Source: CAYSZB01 sp964435475 (GTDB taxonomy: Bacteria > Chloroflexota > Anaerolineae > Anaerolineales > Anaerolineaceae). From it: DNA of 44,143 bases. Below, in pieces: positions 1-7,728 of this stretch. The translations under genes were made by a program, and so were the position numbers. The stretch is from the NCBI GenBank assembly GCA_964435475.1, contig CAYSZB010000014.1, forward strand, positions 1-44,143. The letters run 5' to 3'. Numbering within the stretch: position 1 is the stretch's first letter; every line of letters starts with the position of its first letter. The notes below the pieces were generated by a model, which searched no databases, had not been told where the DNA came from, and saw only the letters and a program-made list of their open reading frames with translations.

Positions 1-51
1 TGAAACATTCGCAAGCCTGGCAATATCCTTTAATTTCAATTTCTCAGACAT
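1..51 (-). CDS. LacI-family transcriptional regulator, N-terminal 17 codons (cut by window edge)
   Basis: The complement of 51 down to 1 reads MSEKLKLKDIARLANVS, the typical opening of a LacI/GalR regulator: a short basic lead followed by the first helix of the DNA-binding helix-turn-helix (KDIARLANVS). The rest lies outside the window. The start is supported by a GAGGAG ribosome site eight bases upstream of the ATG. It is divergent from the rhamnose genes that begin at 581, and family practice suggests it represses them and perhaps itself in response to a sugar ligand. The ligand cannot be read from this fragment. Confidence 0.8.
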   Translation of the reverse strand, partial: MSEKLKLKDIARLANVS

Positions 52-77
52 ACCACTCACTCCTCAGGTATATGATC

Positions 78-94
78 ATGGTCCACTATACCAT
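78..94. promoter_or_regulatory. Candidate operator: inverted repeat over the regulator's -10 region
   Basis: ATGGT (78-82) and ACCAT (90-94) form an inverted repeat with a 7-base centre. It covers the predicted -10 box and start point of the regulator promoter, a position that would allow autorepression. It is short and lacks the central CG common in LacI-family operators, so it is only a candidate. Confidence 0.3.
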
Positions 95-113
95 CAGTTG
101 CTTAATAATGCAA
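85..113 (-). promoter_or_regulatory. Predicted sigma70-type promoter of the LacI regulator
   Basis: On the minus strand a -35 box TTGCAT (complement of 108-113) and a -10 box TATAGT (complement of 85-90) are separated by exactly 17 bases. Transcription would begin near 78 and run into the regulator start at 51. Both boxes are imperfect but the spacing is ideal. Confidence 0.5.
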
Positions 114-580
114 TAATATTTACTAATATTAACTAAATTTATTATGTCATAGTGATAGGTAATTATTATGATATCTGACTGAATGGGAGATTAAGCGTCA
201 TAAGTTGGGCGGAAATGAGATCATGAAGGTAAAATAAACTAAAATACTACTTGACTAATCGTGTAATAATAGTTAAAATTTAATTTGAATTATAATAATT
301 TATTATGCATTCCTGACCTGTTCTTCAAAAAATGCTTAATCTTTATGCGCTCTCGTGTGGTCATTGAAAAGATCGAATAATCTCGTTGAAGTAAGGTTTT
401 TGCTTAGAGCCGAGATGTATAAAACTGGTAAACGCCGCGAGAAGGATCTTTAAGGCTTGAGGAAAAGGAACACAATTTTCATTATTAAGCTTTAGAGAGA
501 TAGCATGATTTATTAAGGTTTGAATATTCAGATCAATCATTAAGAAAAATTTACTGGCAAAACGACTGAAAAGAGGACCA
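114..580. other. Long AT-rich divergent intergenic region
   Basis: This stretch separates the LacI regulator from the first sugar gene. Apart from the predicted promoter at 251-279 and the AT palindrome at 292-306, I see no open reading frame of substance, no stable hairpin and no RNA gene. A sequence at about 427-435 (tggtaaacg) resembles half of a LacI-family operator but has no matching second half. Confidence 0.5.
251..279 (+). promoter_or_regulatory. Predicted promoter of the rhamnose gene cluster
   Basis: TTGACT (251-256), a 17-base spacer and TAAAAT (274-279) make a good sigma70-type promoter pointing at the sugar genes. Transcription would start near 286 and leave a leader of about 290 nt before the first gene at 581. 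An AT-only palindrome (ATAATAA-T-TTATTAT, 292-306) sits just downstream of the start point. Confidence 0.5.
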
Positions 581-1525
581 ATGGCACAGAATTACGAGAA
601 GATAAACCAGACGATCAGAGAAAAATTCATCGCCCACAAGCGACAGAATCCGGAAGGGTTTAAACCAAAACTGGCACTTTCATGGAGCAACTGGGGATTT
701 GGCATGGAAAGCCTGGAAGATTCCATCCGCCGCCTCAGGTCCGAAAATGTTGAGTGGATCGAATTGCATGGCAACCATTATGGCCCTGACCTGGGTTATA
801 AAGTCCATGAAACACAAACGCTACTGGCTGATCACAAGATGAAGGTAGCAGGTATTTGCGGGATGTTCTCCGTGGAAAATGATCTCTCAAGCAATCATGG
901 CATCCACCGCCAGGCTGCCATTGACACCATCCGGCGCGAATTATCCTTTGGCCGCCAGGTGGGTGCGAGTTACCTGCTGGTCGTTCCCGCGGCTGTCGGT
1001 CGTCCAGGCGCATACGACGGCAGTGAATTCCTGCGCAGCGTGGAGACGCTTCGCCTGGTGGCTGACCAATTCATTGAAACTGGTATCCGCTGTGCAATCG
1101 AGCCCATCCGGTCTGCAGAAGTAAGTATCGTTCACACCGTATCAGATGCTTTGGCGTACATTAAAGCGGTTGACCATCCTGGTGTTGCGCATATCAATGG
1201 GGATGTCTACCACATGCAATCGGAGGAAAGCCACATTGGGGCAGCCATTCTGCAAGCCGGCAACAGGTTGACCAATTTGCATATGGCGGACAGCAACCGC
1301 CTGGCGCTGGGCGAAGGTTCGCTCGACCTGGATACGATCATCATGGCCCTTTACCTGATCAATTACAACCGACCTGGCTGTTTTGTGACCCCCGAGCCGT
1401 TGGGCCCAGGGGGTGATCCTTATCCTGCCATGAACAACATTCCCGACCAGGCTGCTTTGGATGTCCTGGTTCACAAAACGGTAACCTATTTCCGGGAACG
1501 GGAAGCGGCAGTCCTTTCACTTTAG
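581..1525 (+). CDS. TIM-barrel sugar isomerase/epimerase (xylose-isomerase-like; tagatose/psicose 3-epimerase type)
   Basis: This 314-residue protein belongs to the AP-endonuclease-2/xylose-isomerase-like TIM barrels. Four residues have the order and spacing of the metal site in D-tagatose/D-psicose 3-epimerases: Glu174 (in CAIEPI), Asp208 (in NGDVYH), His234 (in LHMAD) and Glu272 (in TPEPLG). Glu174 and Glu272 would be the catalytic pair. Known relatives interconvert ketohexoses at C3 and some accept L-rhamnulose. The next gene makes L-rhamnulose, so a role on that ketose or a neighbouring sugar is a reasonable inference, but substrate cannot be read from sequence. The ATG is preceded by GAGGA. 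No signal peptide, so cytoplasmic. The next gene's original start lies only 13 nt downstream, which indicates one operon. Confidence 0.75.
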   Translation: MAQNYEKINQTIREKFIAHKRQNPEGFKPKLALSWSNWGFGMESLEDSIRRLRSENVEWIELHGNHYGPDLGYKVHETQTLLADHKMKVAGICGMFSVENDLSSNHGIHRQAAIDTIRRELSFGRQVGASYLLVVPAAVGRPGAYDGSEFLRSVETLRLVADQFIETGIRCAIEPIRSAEVSIVHTVSDALAYIKAVDHPGVAHINGDVYHMQSEESHIGAAILQAGNRLTNLHMADSNRLALGEGSLDLDTIIMALYLINYNRPGCFVTPEPLGPGGDPYPAMNNIPDQAALDVLVHKTVTYFREREAAVLSL

Positions 1526-1538
1526 CCGCGAGGAATGA

Positions 1539-1598
1539 ATGGAATTCAAACAACACAGCCTGGTTTTTGAAGCGGCAAAACAAAATATCACCTATTGA
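1539..1598 (+). pseudogene. Detached N-terminal segment of L-rhamnose isomerase (frameshift)
   Basis: From ATG 1539 the frame reads MEFKQHSLVFEAAKQNITY and then a stop at 1596-1598. This matches, from memory, the N-terminal helix of E. coli RhaA (about 20 residues ahead of the conserved IDVEEAL segment), while the rest of RhaA continues in another frame from TTG 1595. Adding one T in the tatt run at 1593-1596 would join the two parts into one protein of about 422 residues, the usual family length. The only good ribosome site, GAGGA at 1529-1533, serves ATG 1539, not TTG 1595. It is either a real frameshift or a one-base sequencing or assembly error. Confidence 0.65.
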
Positions 1599-2806
1599 AT
1601 ATCGATGTCGAGCAAGCGCTGGACCGATTGCCTGGTATACCGATCTCCATGCACTGCTGGCAGGGAGACGACCTCACTGGTTTTGAGTCGTCTGGCAACC
1701 TCTCTGATGGAGGAATCCTGGCCACCGGAGGCTATCCCGGCAAAGCGCGAACCCCTGAAGAATTGCGCGCAGACCTATCCAAGGCTTTATCCTTAGTGCC
1801 TGGCCGGCATCGGGTGGCCCTGCATGCGGTCTATCGTGAAGCAGGAAACACCCCTGTGGCCAGGAATGAGATCCAACCCGGGCATTTTTCTGCCTGGATC
1901 GATTGGGCTAAGGAGGAGAAAGTCGGTCTGGACTTTAATCCAACCTTCTTTGCCCACCCGAATGCCAAATCGGGTTTCACCCTTTCAAGCAAGGATAAGG
2001 GCATCCGCGATTTTTGGGTCGAACATGGCATTGCTTCGCGAAAGATCGGTGAAGCCCTCGGTAAGGCACTGAATGATACCTGTATTACCAATTTTTGGAT
2101 ACCTGATGGTTACAAGGATATCCCTGCAGACCGGGTGACACCGCGCAGGTATCTTACAGACTCTTTGGATCGAATATTTTCTGTATCAACAGACCCACAT
2201 TACAACCTGGACGCGGTTGAAAGCAAGCTCTTCGGGATAGGCTCTGAATCTTATGTGGTTGGTTCGTTCGAGTTCTACCTCGGTTATGCGATCACCCATC
2301 AGAAACTGCTCACGCTGGATACGGGGCATTTTCACCCGACCGAGACCATTAGCGATAAGATCTCAGCGTTGATGTTCTACCTGCAGGACATTTACCTGCA
2401 TATCAGCCGGGGAGTGCGCTGGGATAGCGACCATGTGGTGATCTATAACAATGATGTGCGGGAGATCGCCCAGGAAGTCATCCGGGGCAATTACCTCGAC
2501 CGCATTCATTTGGGACTGGATTATTTTGATGCCTCCATCAACCGTCTTGCAGCCTGGGTGATCGGCATGCGCAGTGTCAGCAAAGCACTGTTATTTGCCT
2601 TACTGGAACCCTTTGAAAGCTTGAATCAACTTGAAAATGAAGCTGATTATGCCGGTCGACTGGCATTAATGGAAACAATCAAAACAGCCCCCTTTGGTGA
2701 AATCTGGGATGAATATTGTTTTCGACAGGGTGTTCCCCCAGACCAGGATTGGTTCAAAGAAGTGAAGGCATACGAAAAACAGGTTTTATCTGACCGCATG
2801 GACTGA
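1595..2806 (+). CDS. rhaA: L-rhamnose isomerase (main frame; N-terminus frameshifted)
   Basis: It converts L-rhamnose to L-rhamnulose, the first intracellular step of rhamnose catabolism (EC 5.3.1.14). The 403-residue frame starts at TTG and aligns along its length with RhaA: SMHCWQGDD, GGYPGKARTPEELRADL, the metal-site segments VESKLFGIG, DTGHFHPTE and WDSDHV, and LDFFDASIN-like LDYFDASIN. All catalytic segments are intact. About 20 residues of the usual N-terminus lie in another frame just upstream (1539-1598), and TTG 1595 has no ribosome site, so expression as written is doubtful unless the missing base is a sequence error. Cytoplasmic. Its neighbours (GH78 rhamnosidase, symporter) support rhamnose use. 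Confidence 0.9.
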   Translation: MNIDVEQALDRLPGIPISMHCWQGDDLTGFESSGNLSDGGILATGGYPGKARTPEELRADLSKALSLVPGRHRVALHAVYREAGNTPVARNEIQPGHFSAWIDWAKEEKVGLDFNPTFFAHPNAKSGFTLSSKDKGIRDFWVEHGIASRKIGEALGKALNDTCITNFWIPDGYKDIPADRVTPRRYLTDSLDRIFSVSTDPHYNLDAVESKLFGIGSESYVVGSFEFYLGYAITHQKLLTLDTGHFHPTETISDKISALMFYLQDIYLHISRGVRWDSDHVVIYNNDVREIAQEVIRGNYLDRIHLGLDYFDASINRLAAWVIGMRSVSKALLFALLEPFESLNQLENEADYAGRLALMETIKTAPFGEIWDEYCFRQGVPPDQDWFKEVKAYEKQVLSDRMD

Positions 2807-2843
2807 CCTGCTGAGGTTATTTTAGCAGCGTGATCAGGCAGGT

Positions 2844-2858
2844 TTGGTTGGCAACCAA
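2844..2858. repeat. Short perfect inverted repeat between rhaA and the rhamnosidase gene
   Basis: TTGGTT (2844-2849), GGC, AACCAA (2853-2858). It could be a small hairpin or a protein-binding palindrome. A second small hairpin, CAGGC-ATTTA-GCCTG, lies at 2946-2960. Neither is followed by a T run, so I do not call a terminator. Confidence 0.3.
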
Positions 2859-2912
2859 GAATAGAAATAGACAAATATATGGACAATTTGATTTATATAA
2901 AGAGAACAAAGA

Positions 2913-2969
2913 ATGAAAGGTTTATTGTACCCGGGAAAATGCTGCCAGGCATTTAGCCTGTTGTTGTAG
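2913..2969 (+). CDS. Possible 18-codon leader peptide (doubtful)
   Basis: ATG 2913 opens an 18-residue frame ending at TAG 2967-2969, with a purine-rich stretch (AAAGAGAACAAAG) ahead of it. The 3' half can fold into the CAGGC/GCCTG hairpin, and the rhamnosidase gene starts 32 bases later. It may be chance; there is no homology evidence. Confidence 0.15.
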   Translation: MKGLLYPGKCCQAFSLLL

Positions 2970-3000
2970 ATCATTATGACTGATTTAAGGAGAGAAAAAA

Positions 3001-5745
3001 ATGAAACAAGTTACATTAAGTAGTTTGACCAGCAATCATCTTGAAAATCCTTTGGGCATTGGTCTGGGACCATTGTTTTTCAATTGGAAGATGGAGACGG
3101 ATCGAAAAGGCGCTGCCCAATCTTCCTTCCAGGTTCATGTTTCCAGGTCAAAGGATTTTGACGATCTTGCCTGGGACACGGGTTGGGTGCAGTCTGATAG
3201 TTCGGTGCATGTGATTTACGAGGGTGAAGCATTACAGAGCATGACGCGCTACTTCTGGCGCGTGCGCATCAAAGATGAGAAAGGGGAGATGAGTGATTGG
3301 AGCGAGACTGCCTTTTTTGAGACCGGTTTACGCAATGATGAATGGCAGGCAAAATTCATTGAACCTGAAGCCAAAGTTAACCCTCGTGCTCATAAACCTG
3401 CACCATATTTGCGGGCATGTTTCCATGTACAAAAGTCAATTCAACAAGCCCGCCTATATATTACCTCGCATGGTTTGTATGAAGCCTATCTGAATGGTCA
3501 ACGAGTTGGAGAGCAGGTCTTCACCCCAGGCAATACCGATGTTAATAAGCGTCTGCAGTACCAGGTATATGACGTGAGCGCCATGCTCAACGATGGTCAG
3601 AATTGCATGGGCGTCATCCTGGGTGATGGTTGGTATCGGGGTGCGATCAACTCACAGTCAAAACGCAATTCCCACGGCTCAAAAGTGGGTTTGCTTTCAC
3701 AATTAATGATCACCTATAGCGATGGCACAAGCCAGCTGTTCTGCTCAGATGGCAGTTGGAAGACCACCACAGGGCCCATCGTCAGGTCAGACATGAAATT
3801 GGGCGAAGTCTATGATGCCCGGCTTGAAATGCCGGGTTGGAGCGAAACCGGTTTTGATGATCACAGCTGGCGCCCAGTCCAGGTCGTCCCTTTTGATACC
3901 CGGGTTCTGATCCCATCTGAAAGTGTGCCAGTCAAAAAGATGGAGACACTCGACCCGGTGAAGATCATCAAAACTCCCAGGGGTGAAACGGTCATTGATT
4001 TTGGTCAGAACATTGCCGGCTATGTCATTATGCAGGTGGAAGGCACAAGGGGTGTAACGGTTTCCCTGACCCATTCCGAGGTTCTGGATAAGAACGGTAA
4101 TTTCACCACATTTTACGCCACATTACCCATCCTGTATGGTCAAAAGAACCGCTATACGCTAAAAGGTGAGGGGCTTGAAACTTATGAACCGCATTTTACA
4201 GTGCATGGATTTCGCTATTTAAAGGTCGAGGGTTATCCCGCGCCCCTTGATCCCGCTAATTTCAAGGCATACGCGATCTATTCTGCAATGCCCCAGACGG
4301 GTCATTTTGAATGTTCCAACCTGTTGATCAATAAACTGCACGAGAATACCGTTTGGAGCATGAAAGGAAACTTTCTTGATATTCCCACGGATTGCCCGAC
4401 CCGCGAGAGAGCCGGCTGGACAGGAGATGCCCAGGTGTTTGTGCGAACTGGTTCATTGTTGATGAATGATGCCGCTTTTTACGGGAAATGGATCAAAGAT
4501 GTCAGTTCTCAGCAATATCCCAACGGCATGATCCGTAACGTCGTTCCCGATAAACCTATCGACCAGTTGAAGAGCAATACCGGCCGCGGCACACTGCCCC
4601 CAGGTTCTTCCGGTTGGGGGGATGCCGTGGTCATCATCCCCTGGGCGCTGTATGAAATATTTGGCGATCGCACCATCCTCGAGCACGAATATGAAAGCAT
4701 GAAAAAATGGGTTGAATATGAACGGAGCAGTGCCCGTAATTCACATTGGACAAAAAAGATAACAAAGGCGGGCCACTCCAAAGCAGGTGATTCCCAACAT
4801 CAGCAGTTCATCTGGGATACCAGATATCACCTTGGTGAATGGCTGGAACCGGATGTCCTCATTCGGGATTGCTGGAAGGACATTTTCAGAAATTTGATAT
4901 TTTCCGATCCCATTGTGGCAACCGCTTACTTTGAGAACTCCAGTCGTTTGCTGGGTAAAGCCGCTGGTGTTCTGGGAAAAAAGGCTGATGAGCAGGAATA
5001 CCTGACCCTTGCGGATAACATCAGGCAGGCGTATATAAAGGAATTCATCAACCAGGATGGCACCACCACAGTCTATACCGATCGCCAGGCACCTTATGTC
5101 CGTGCATTGCACTTTGGTTATTACAATGAACAGCTGAAACCCCGATTGGTAGAAAGACTGCTCGAACGCATCAAAGACAAGAATTACCACCTGTTTACCG
5201 GATTCCTTTCGACACCCTTTTTGCTCCCGGTATTGAGTGATGCCGGTCATACGGATACTGCCTATCGGATCCTTACCCAAACGGATAACCCCTCATGGCT
5301 TTACGCCATCACCAAAGGCGCTACGACCATTTGGGAGGACTGGAAGGGCATCGACGAAAAAGGTTCGCCAACCGGTTCCCACAATCACTATTCCAAAGGC
5401 GCGGTTGTCAATTGGTTCTACGAATACCTGTGTGGTATTCAATTGGACCCCCAGGCTCCTGCTTATAAACATTTTTTAATTAAGCCGGTTGTCGTGGATG
5501 AACTTGATTTTGCCAGCGCCAGGTACGAATCAATTTATGGTCTGATCATGTCCAAATGGCAAAAATCGGCCGGGGAGATCAGGTATGAGTGGACGATCCC
5601 GCCCAACACAACTGCGACTGTGAAACTTGCGAGTGTAAAGCAAATCCCTCCATTGAGTGAATTCTTTAATGTCCAGACGCTTGAGGATGGGTCAGTGCAG
5701 TTTGAACTTGGGAGTGGAAACTACGAGGTCGTGGTCAAGGTTTGA
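3001..5745 (+). CDS. Alpha-L-rhamnosidase, glycoside hydrolase family 78
   Basis: It releases L-rhamnose from rhamnosides and rhamnose-containing oligosaccharides. The 914-residue protein has the usual GH78 order: N-terminal beta-sandwich (about 10-110), Bac_rhamnosid_N-like lectin domain (about 120-300), a second beta domain (about 305-425), the (alpha/alpha)6 catalytic barrel (about 430-800) and a C-terminal beta domain. The catalytic motif DCPTRERAGWTGD supplies Asp464, Glu469 and Asp476, spaced as in the characterised Bacillus RhaB, and Glu779 in TTIWEDW matches the second catalytic acid. There is no signal peptide, so it acts in the cytoplasm on imported glycosides, which fits the symporter that follows. 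The ribosome site is AAGGAGAG before ATG 3001. Confidence 0.92.
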   Translation: MKQVTLSSLTSNHLENPLGIGLGPLFFNWKMETDRKGAAQSSFQVHVSRSKDFDDLAWDTGWVQSDSSVHVIYEGEALQSMTRYFWRVRIKDEKGEMSDWSETAFFETGLRNDEWQAKFIEPEAKVNPRAHKPAPYLRACFHVQKSIQQARLYITSHGLYEAYLNGQRVGEQVFTPGNTDVNKRLQYQVYDVSAMLNDGQNCMGVILGDGWYRGAINSQSKRNSHGSKVGLLSQLMITYSDGTSQLFCSDGSWKTTTGPIVRSDMKLGEVYDARLEMPGWSETGFDDHSWRPVQVVPFDTRVLIPSESVPVKKMETLDPVKIIKTPRGETVIDFGQNIAGYVIMQVEGTRGVTVSLTHSEVLDKNGNFTTFYATLPILYGQKNRYTLKGEGLETYEPHFTVHGFRYLKVEGYPAPLDPANFKAYAIYSAMPQTGHFECSNLLINKLHENTVWSMKGNFLDIPTDCPTRERAGWTGDAQVFVRTGSLLMNDAAFYGKWIKDVSSQQYPNGMIRNVVPDKPIDQLKSNTGRGTLPPGSSGWGDAVVIIPWALYEIFGDRTILEHEYESMKKWVEYERSSARNSHWTKKITKAGHSKAGDSQHQQFIWDTRYHLGEWLEPDVLIRDCWKDIFRNLIFSDPIVATAYFENSSRLLGKAAGVLGKKADEQEYLTLADNIRQAYIKEFINQDGTTTVYTDRQAPYVRALHFGYYNEQLKPRLVERLLERIKDKNYHLFTGFLSTPFLLPVLSDAGHTDTAYRILTQTDNPSWLYAITKGATTIWEDWKGIDEKGSPTGSHNHYSKGAVVNWFYEYLCGIQLDPQAPAYKHFLIKPVVVDELDFASARYESIYGLIMSKWQKSAGEIRYEWTIPPNTTATVKLASVKQIPPLSEFFNVQTLEDGSVQFELGSGNYEVVVKV

Positions 5746-5769
5746 TGCCACCAATTACCGGGGTAAAGG

Positions 5770-5814
5770 GTTGGGAGGCTGTCGCAAAGTGGCTCCCATG
5801 CGATAGCACCCAAC
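5770..5814 (+). other. Stem-loop upstream of the sugar symporter gene
   Basis: GTTGGG (5770-5775) pairs with CCCAAC (5809-5814), and GCTGTCGCA (5778-5786) pairs with TGCGATAGC (5799-5807) through one G-U, around a 12-base loop. That gives about 15 base pairs with a small internal loop. No T run follows, so it may stabilise or attenuate the transcript between the rhamnosidase and symporter genes rather than end it. Confidence 0.5.
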
Positions 5815-5978
5815 CATCCCCCAGAAGCAAGGTTTAGAGATATTTCAATGGTTGATCGAAAAAGGCTTCACCTCAATGTTGGCGTGCAGATAAGGAGAAA
5901 AAGAAATTAATAATTGCGAATCATGTTGTTAGCAGTTTACAGGTTTACAAATCTAAGTTTATAAATGGAGAAAGTACG

Positions 5979-7379
5979 ATGGCTGAATTTTCAACTGAAC
6001 TTGTGGCAAAAAAGAAAGAAGAAAGCCTTCTGACCAACAAAGAGAAGTTCTCATTTTTCCTGGTCAACATGGGTAACATTCCTTTGATGACCTTACTCGG
6101 AAGTTTTCTATTGATCTTCTATACTGATGTAGTCGGTTTGGACCCGGCGGTGATCGGTACTTTGTTTCTTGTGTCAAGGATTTTTGATGGGATCAATGAC
6201 CCGATCTCAGGGTACCTGATCGACCACCTTCCCCGCACAAAAATGGGCAGGTTTCGTTCATACCTGATCCTTGGCACTGTGGTCACCTCCGCTGTGTTCT
6301 TGCTGACCTGGCTTGGACCCAGTATGGCTCAAACTGGTAAGATTTTCCTGGCATTTCTTGGCTACATCCTGTTCGGCTTTGTTTTCGACCTGATGGATGT
6401 TCCTTTGAACTCGATGATCTCGGTGATGAGCGATCGGGATAGGGATCGGACAACTTTATCTAATATTAAAGGTTTTGCCTACATGTTGGGCGGTGTGGTT
6501 ATTTATGTGGTAGCGCTGCCTTTTGTGGGCATGTTCGCTTCAGAACAAGTTGGCTACCACTGGTTGATCATATTCTTTACTGCGTTTGTCATTGTTTTCT
6601 CGATCATTGGTACCCTGGGGATCAAAGAACGCGTGAACCCCCTTAATAAAGAAAAATACACCTTCGGTGATCTATTTCGAATTCTCGGCAACCGTGCAGT
6701 CTTCACCCATTTCATTAATCAGCTGGTCTTGATGACGGCGAATGGACTTCTCCAGGGATCGATCTTGTTCTTTTGCATCTACGTGTTGGACCGTCCGGAT
6801 ATTTTCACCTGGTTTGGTCTGTCGCGGGTCATTGGTACGGTGATCGCCATGGCTCTGATCCCCTTCATGACCCGAAAATTGGGTAAGAAGAATACCAAGA
6901 CCATTGCAGATGTCGTAACCATCATTGGCTTTTTGGCTATGTTTTTCCTCCCTGCAGACAAACCGTTGTTGTTCGTCATTGTCCAGTTGATCACTGCTCC
7001 CGGCATGGGCATGACTGGGATATTGATGTACAGTATCCAGGCGGATAACACAGATTATGTGGAATGGAAGCAGGGTCACCGGGCTGAAGGCGCAGTGGCG
7101 GCATTGAACTCATTTATCGTCAAGGCGGGCCTGGGGCTGGGTTCTGGAATTGGCGCGTACATCCTGGGGATGATCGGGTATGTACCCAATGCGGTTCAAT
7201 CTGCAGGAACCATCCGCGGTCTTTATACCTTAAATTTCCTGATCCCGGCACTGATTTCTGTTTTGGGTGTGGTGCTTTGGGTTGTGCTCTATCCTCTTAA
7301 TAAGAAGACCAGCGAGCAAATGCTTTCCGACCTGATCACTTCCCGCGAAAAAGAACACGTCTACAACCTGGCAGAATGA
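5979..7379 (+). CDS. GPH-family sugar:cation symporter (MelB-like)
   Basis: A 466-residue, 12-helix major-facilitator-type transporter of the glycoside-pentoside-hexuronide:cation symporter family. The family signature near the N-terminus is clear: FDGINDPISGYLIDHL followed by TKMGRFRSYL (about residues 68-95), where the Asp residues contribute to cation and sugar binding in MelB. It sits in the cytoplasmic membrane. Its place after the cytoplasmic rhamnosidase and rhamnose isomerase suggests that it imports rhamnosides or rhamnose; the substrate itself cannot be deduced. The start at ATG 5979 follows a GGAGAAAG ribosome site. Two further charged stretches occur at residues 1-25 and the cytoplasmic C-terminus. 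Confidence 0.85.
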   Translation: MAEFSTELVAKKKEESLLTNKEKFSFFLVNMGNIPLMTLLGSFLLIFYTDVVGLDPAVIGTLFLVSRIFDGINDPISGYLIDHLPRTKMGRFRSYLILGTVVTSAVFLLTWLGPSMAQTGKIFLAFLGYILFGFVFDLMDVPLNSMISVMSDRDRDRTTLSNIKGFAYMLGGVVIYVVALPFVGMFASEQVGYHWLIIFFTAFVIVFSIIGTLGIKERVNPLNKEKYTFGDLFRILGNRAVFTHFINQLVLMTANGLLQGSILFFCIYVLDRPDIFTWFGLSRVIGTVIAMALIPFMTRKLGKKNTKTIADVVTIIGFLAMFFLPADKPLLFVIVQLITAPGMGMTGILMYSIQADNTDYVEWKQGHRAEGAVAALNSFIVKAGLGLGSGIGAYILGMIGYVPNAVQSAGTIRGLYTLNFLIPALISVLGVVLWVVLYPLNKKTSEQMLSDLITSREKEHVYNLAE

Positions 7380-7413
7380 TCGATAGATGAGTAAAAAAGT
7401 ACTTAAGATTAAG

Positions 7414-7481
7414 AGAGTACCTGGTGAATTGTAACGGACGCTCTCTGGCGTGATAGAGGCGTCGTGAAAACCGGGTACTCT
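7414..7481 (+). ncRNA. Strong two-part stem-loop, possible structured RNA
   Basis: An outer stem joins AGAGTACCTGGT (7414-7425) to ACCGGGTACTCT (7470-7481) with one G-U-type mismatch in 12. An inner stem joins GACGC(T)CTCT (7437-7446) to AGAGGCGTC (7455-7463) with one bulged T. The two together use most of 68 nt. It lies 34 nt after the symporter stop. A T-containing tract (gtctttta) follows at 7486-7493, so it may end the rhamnose operon, but it is unlike a standard terminator and could be a small RNA or leader element. Confidence 0.45.
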
Positions 7482-7716
7482 TCGAGTCTTTTACTAAACT
7501 CACAACCTGCGAGTTGAGTGACGTCTATATTGAGCTGAACTGGATTGACATAATTACTGAGATTGTCCTTTTACCTGGATAGTTCTCATTTTAACCACCA
7601 ATAATATCCATAAGAAATGCATCTGAGAAGGGGTCAGTTCATGGTATCCAGTTTATAAGAAGTACCGAAATTGATGCAGGAATAAAAATGTCAAAAATTT
7701 TGATCAATATTTTGAC
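7482..7716. other. Intergenic stretch before folE
   Basis: No gene is visible. A small hairpin (AACTC ... GAGTT, about 7498-7516) and a good isolated -35-like TTGACA (7545-7550) occur, but the latter has no -10 box at a suitable distance. I could not match the region to a THF, preQ1 or other folate-related riboswitch. Confidence 0.4.
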
Positions 7717-7722
7717 TATAAT
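7717..7722 (+). promoter_or_regulatory. -10 box of folE, suggesting a leaderless transcript
   Basis: A perfect TATAAT (7717-7722) ends six bases before the folE ATG at 7729, so transcription should begin at or next to the A of the start codon. There is no ribosome-binding sequence ahead of the ATG, which agrees with leaderless translation. A convincing -35 box is not seen. Confidence 0.45.
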
Positions 7723-7728
7723 ATCCCT

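Noticed and set aside
4741..5280. Minus-strand open frame of 179 codons inside the rhamnosidase gene
   Set aside because: Antisense shadow of the GH78 catalytic domain.
7414..7728. A THF or preQ1 riboswitch controlling folE
   Set aside because: The stems do not match the consensus I know, the structure is about 250 nt from folE, and folE appears to have its own start site at the ATG.
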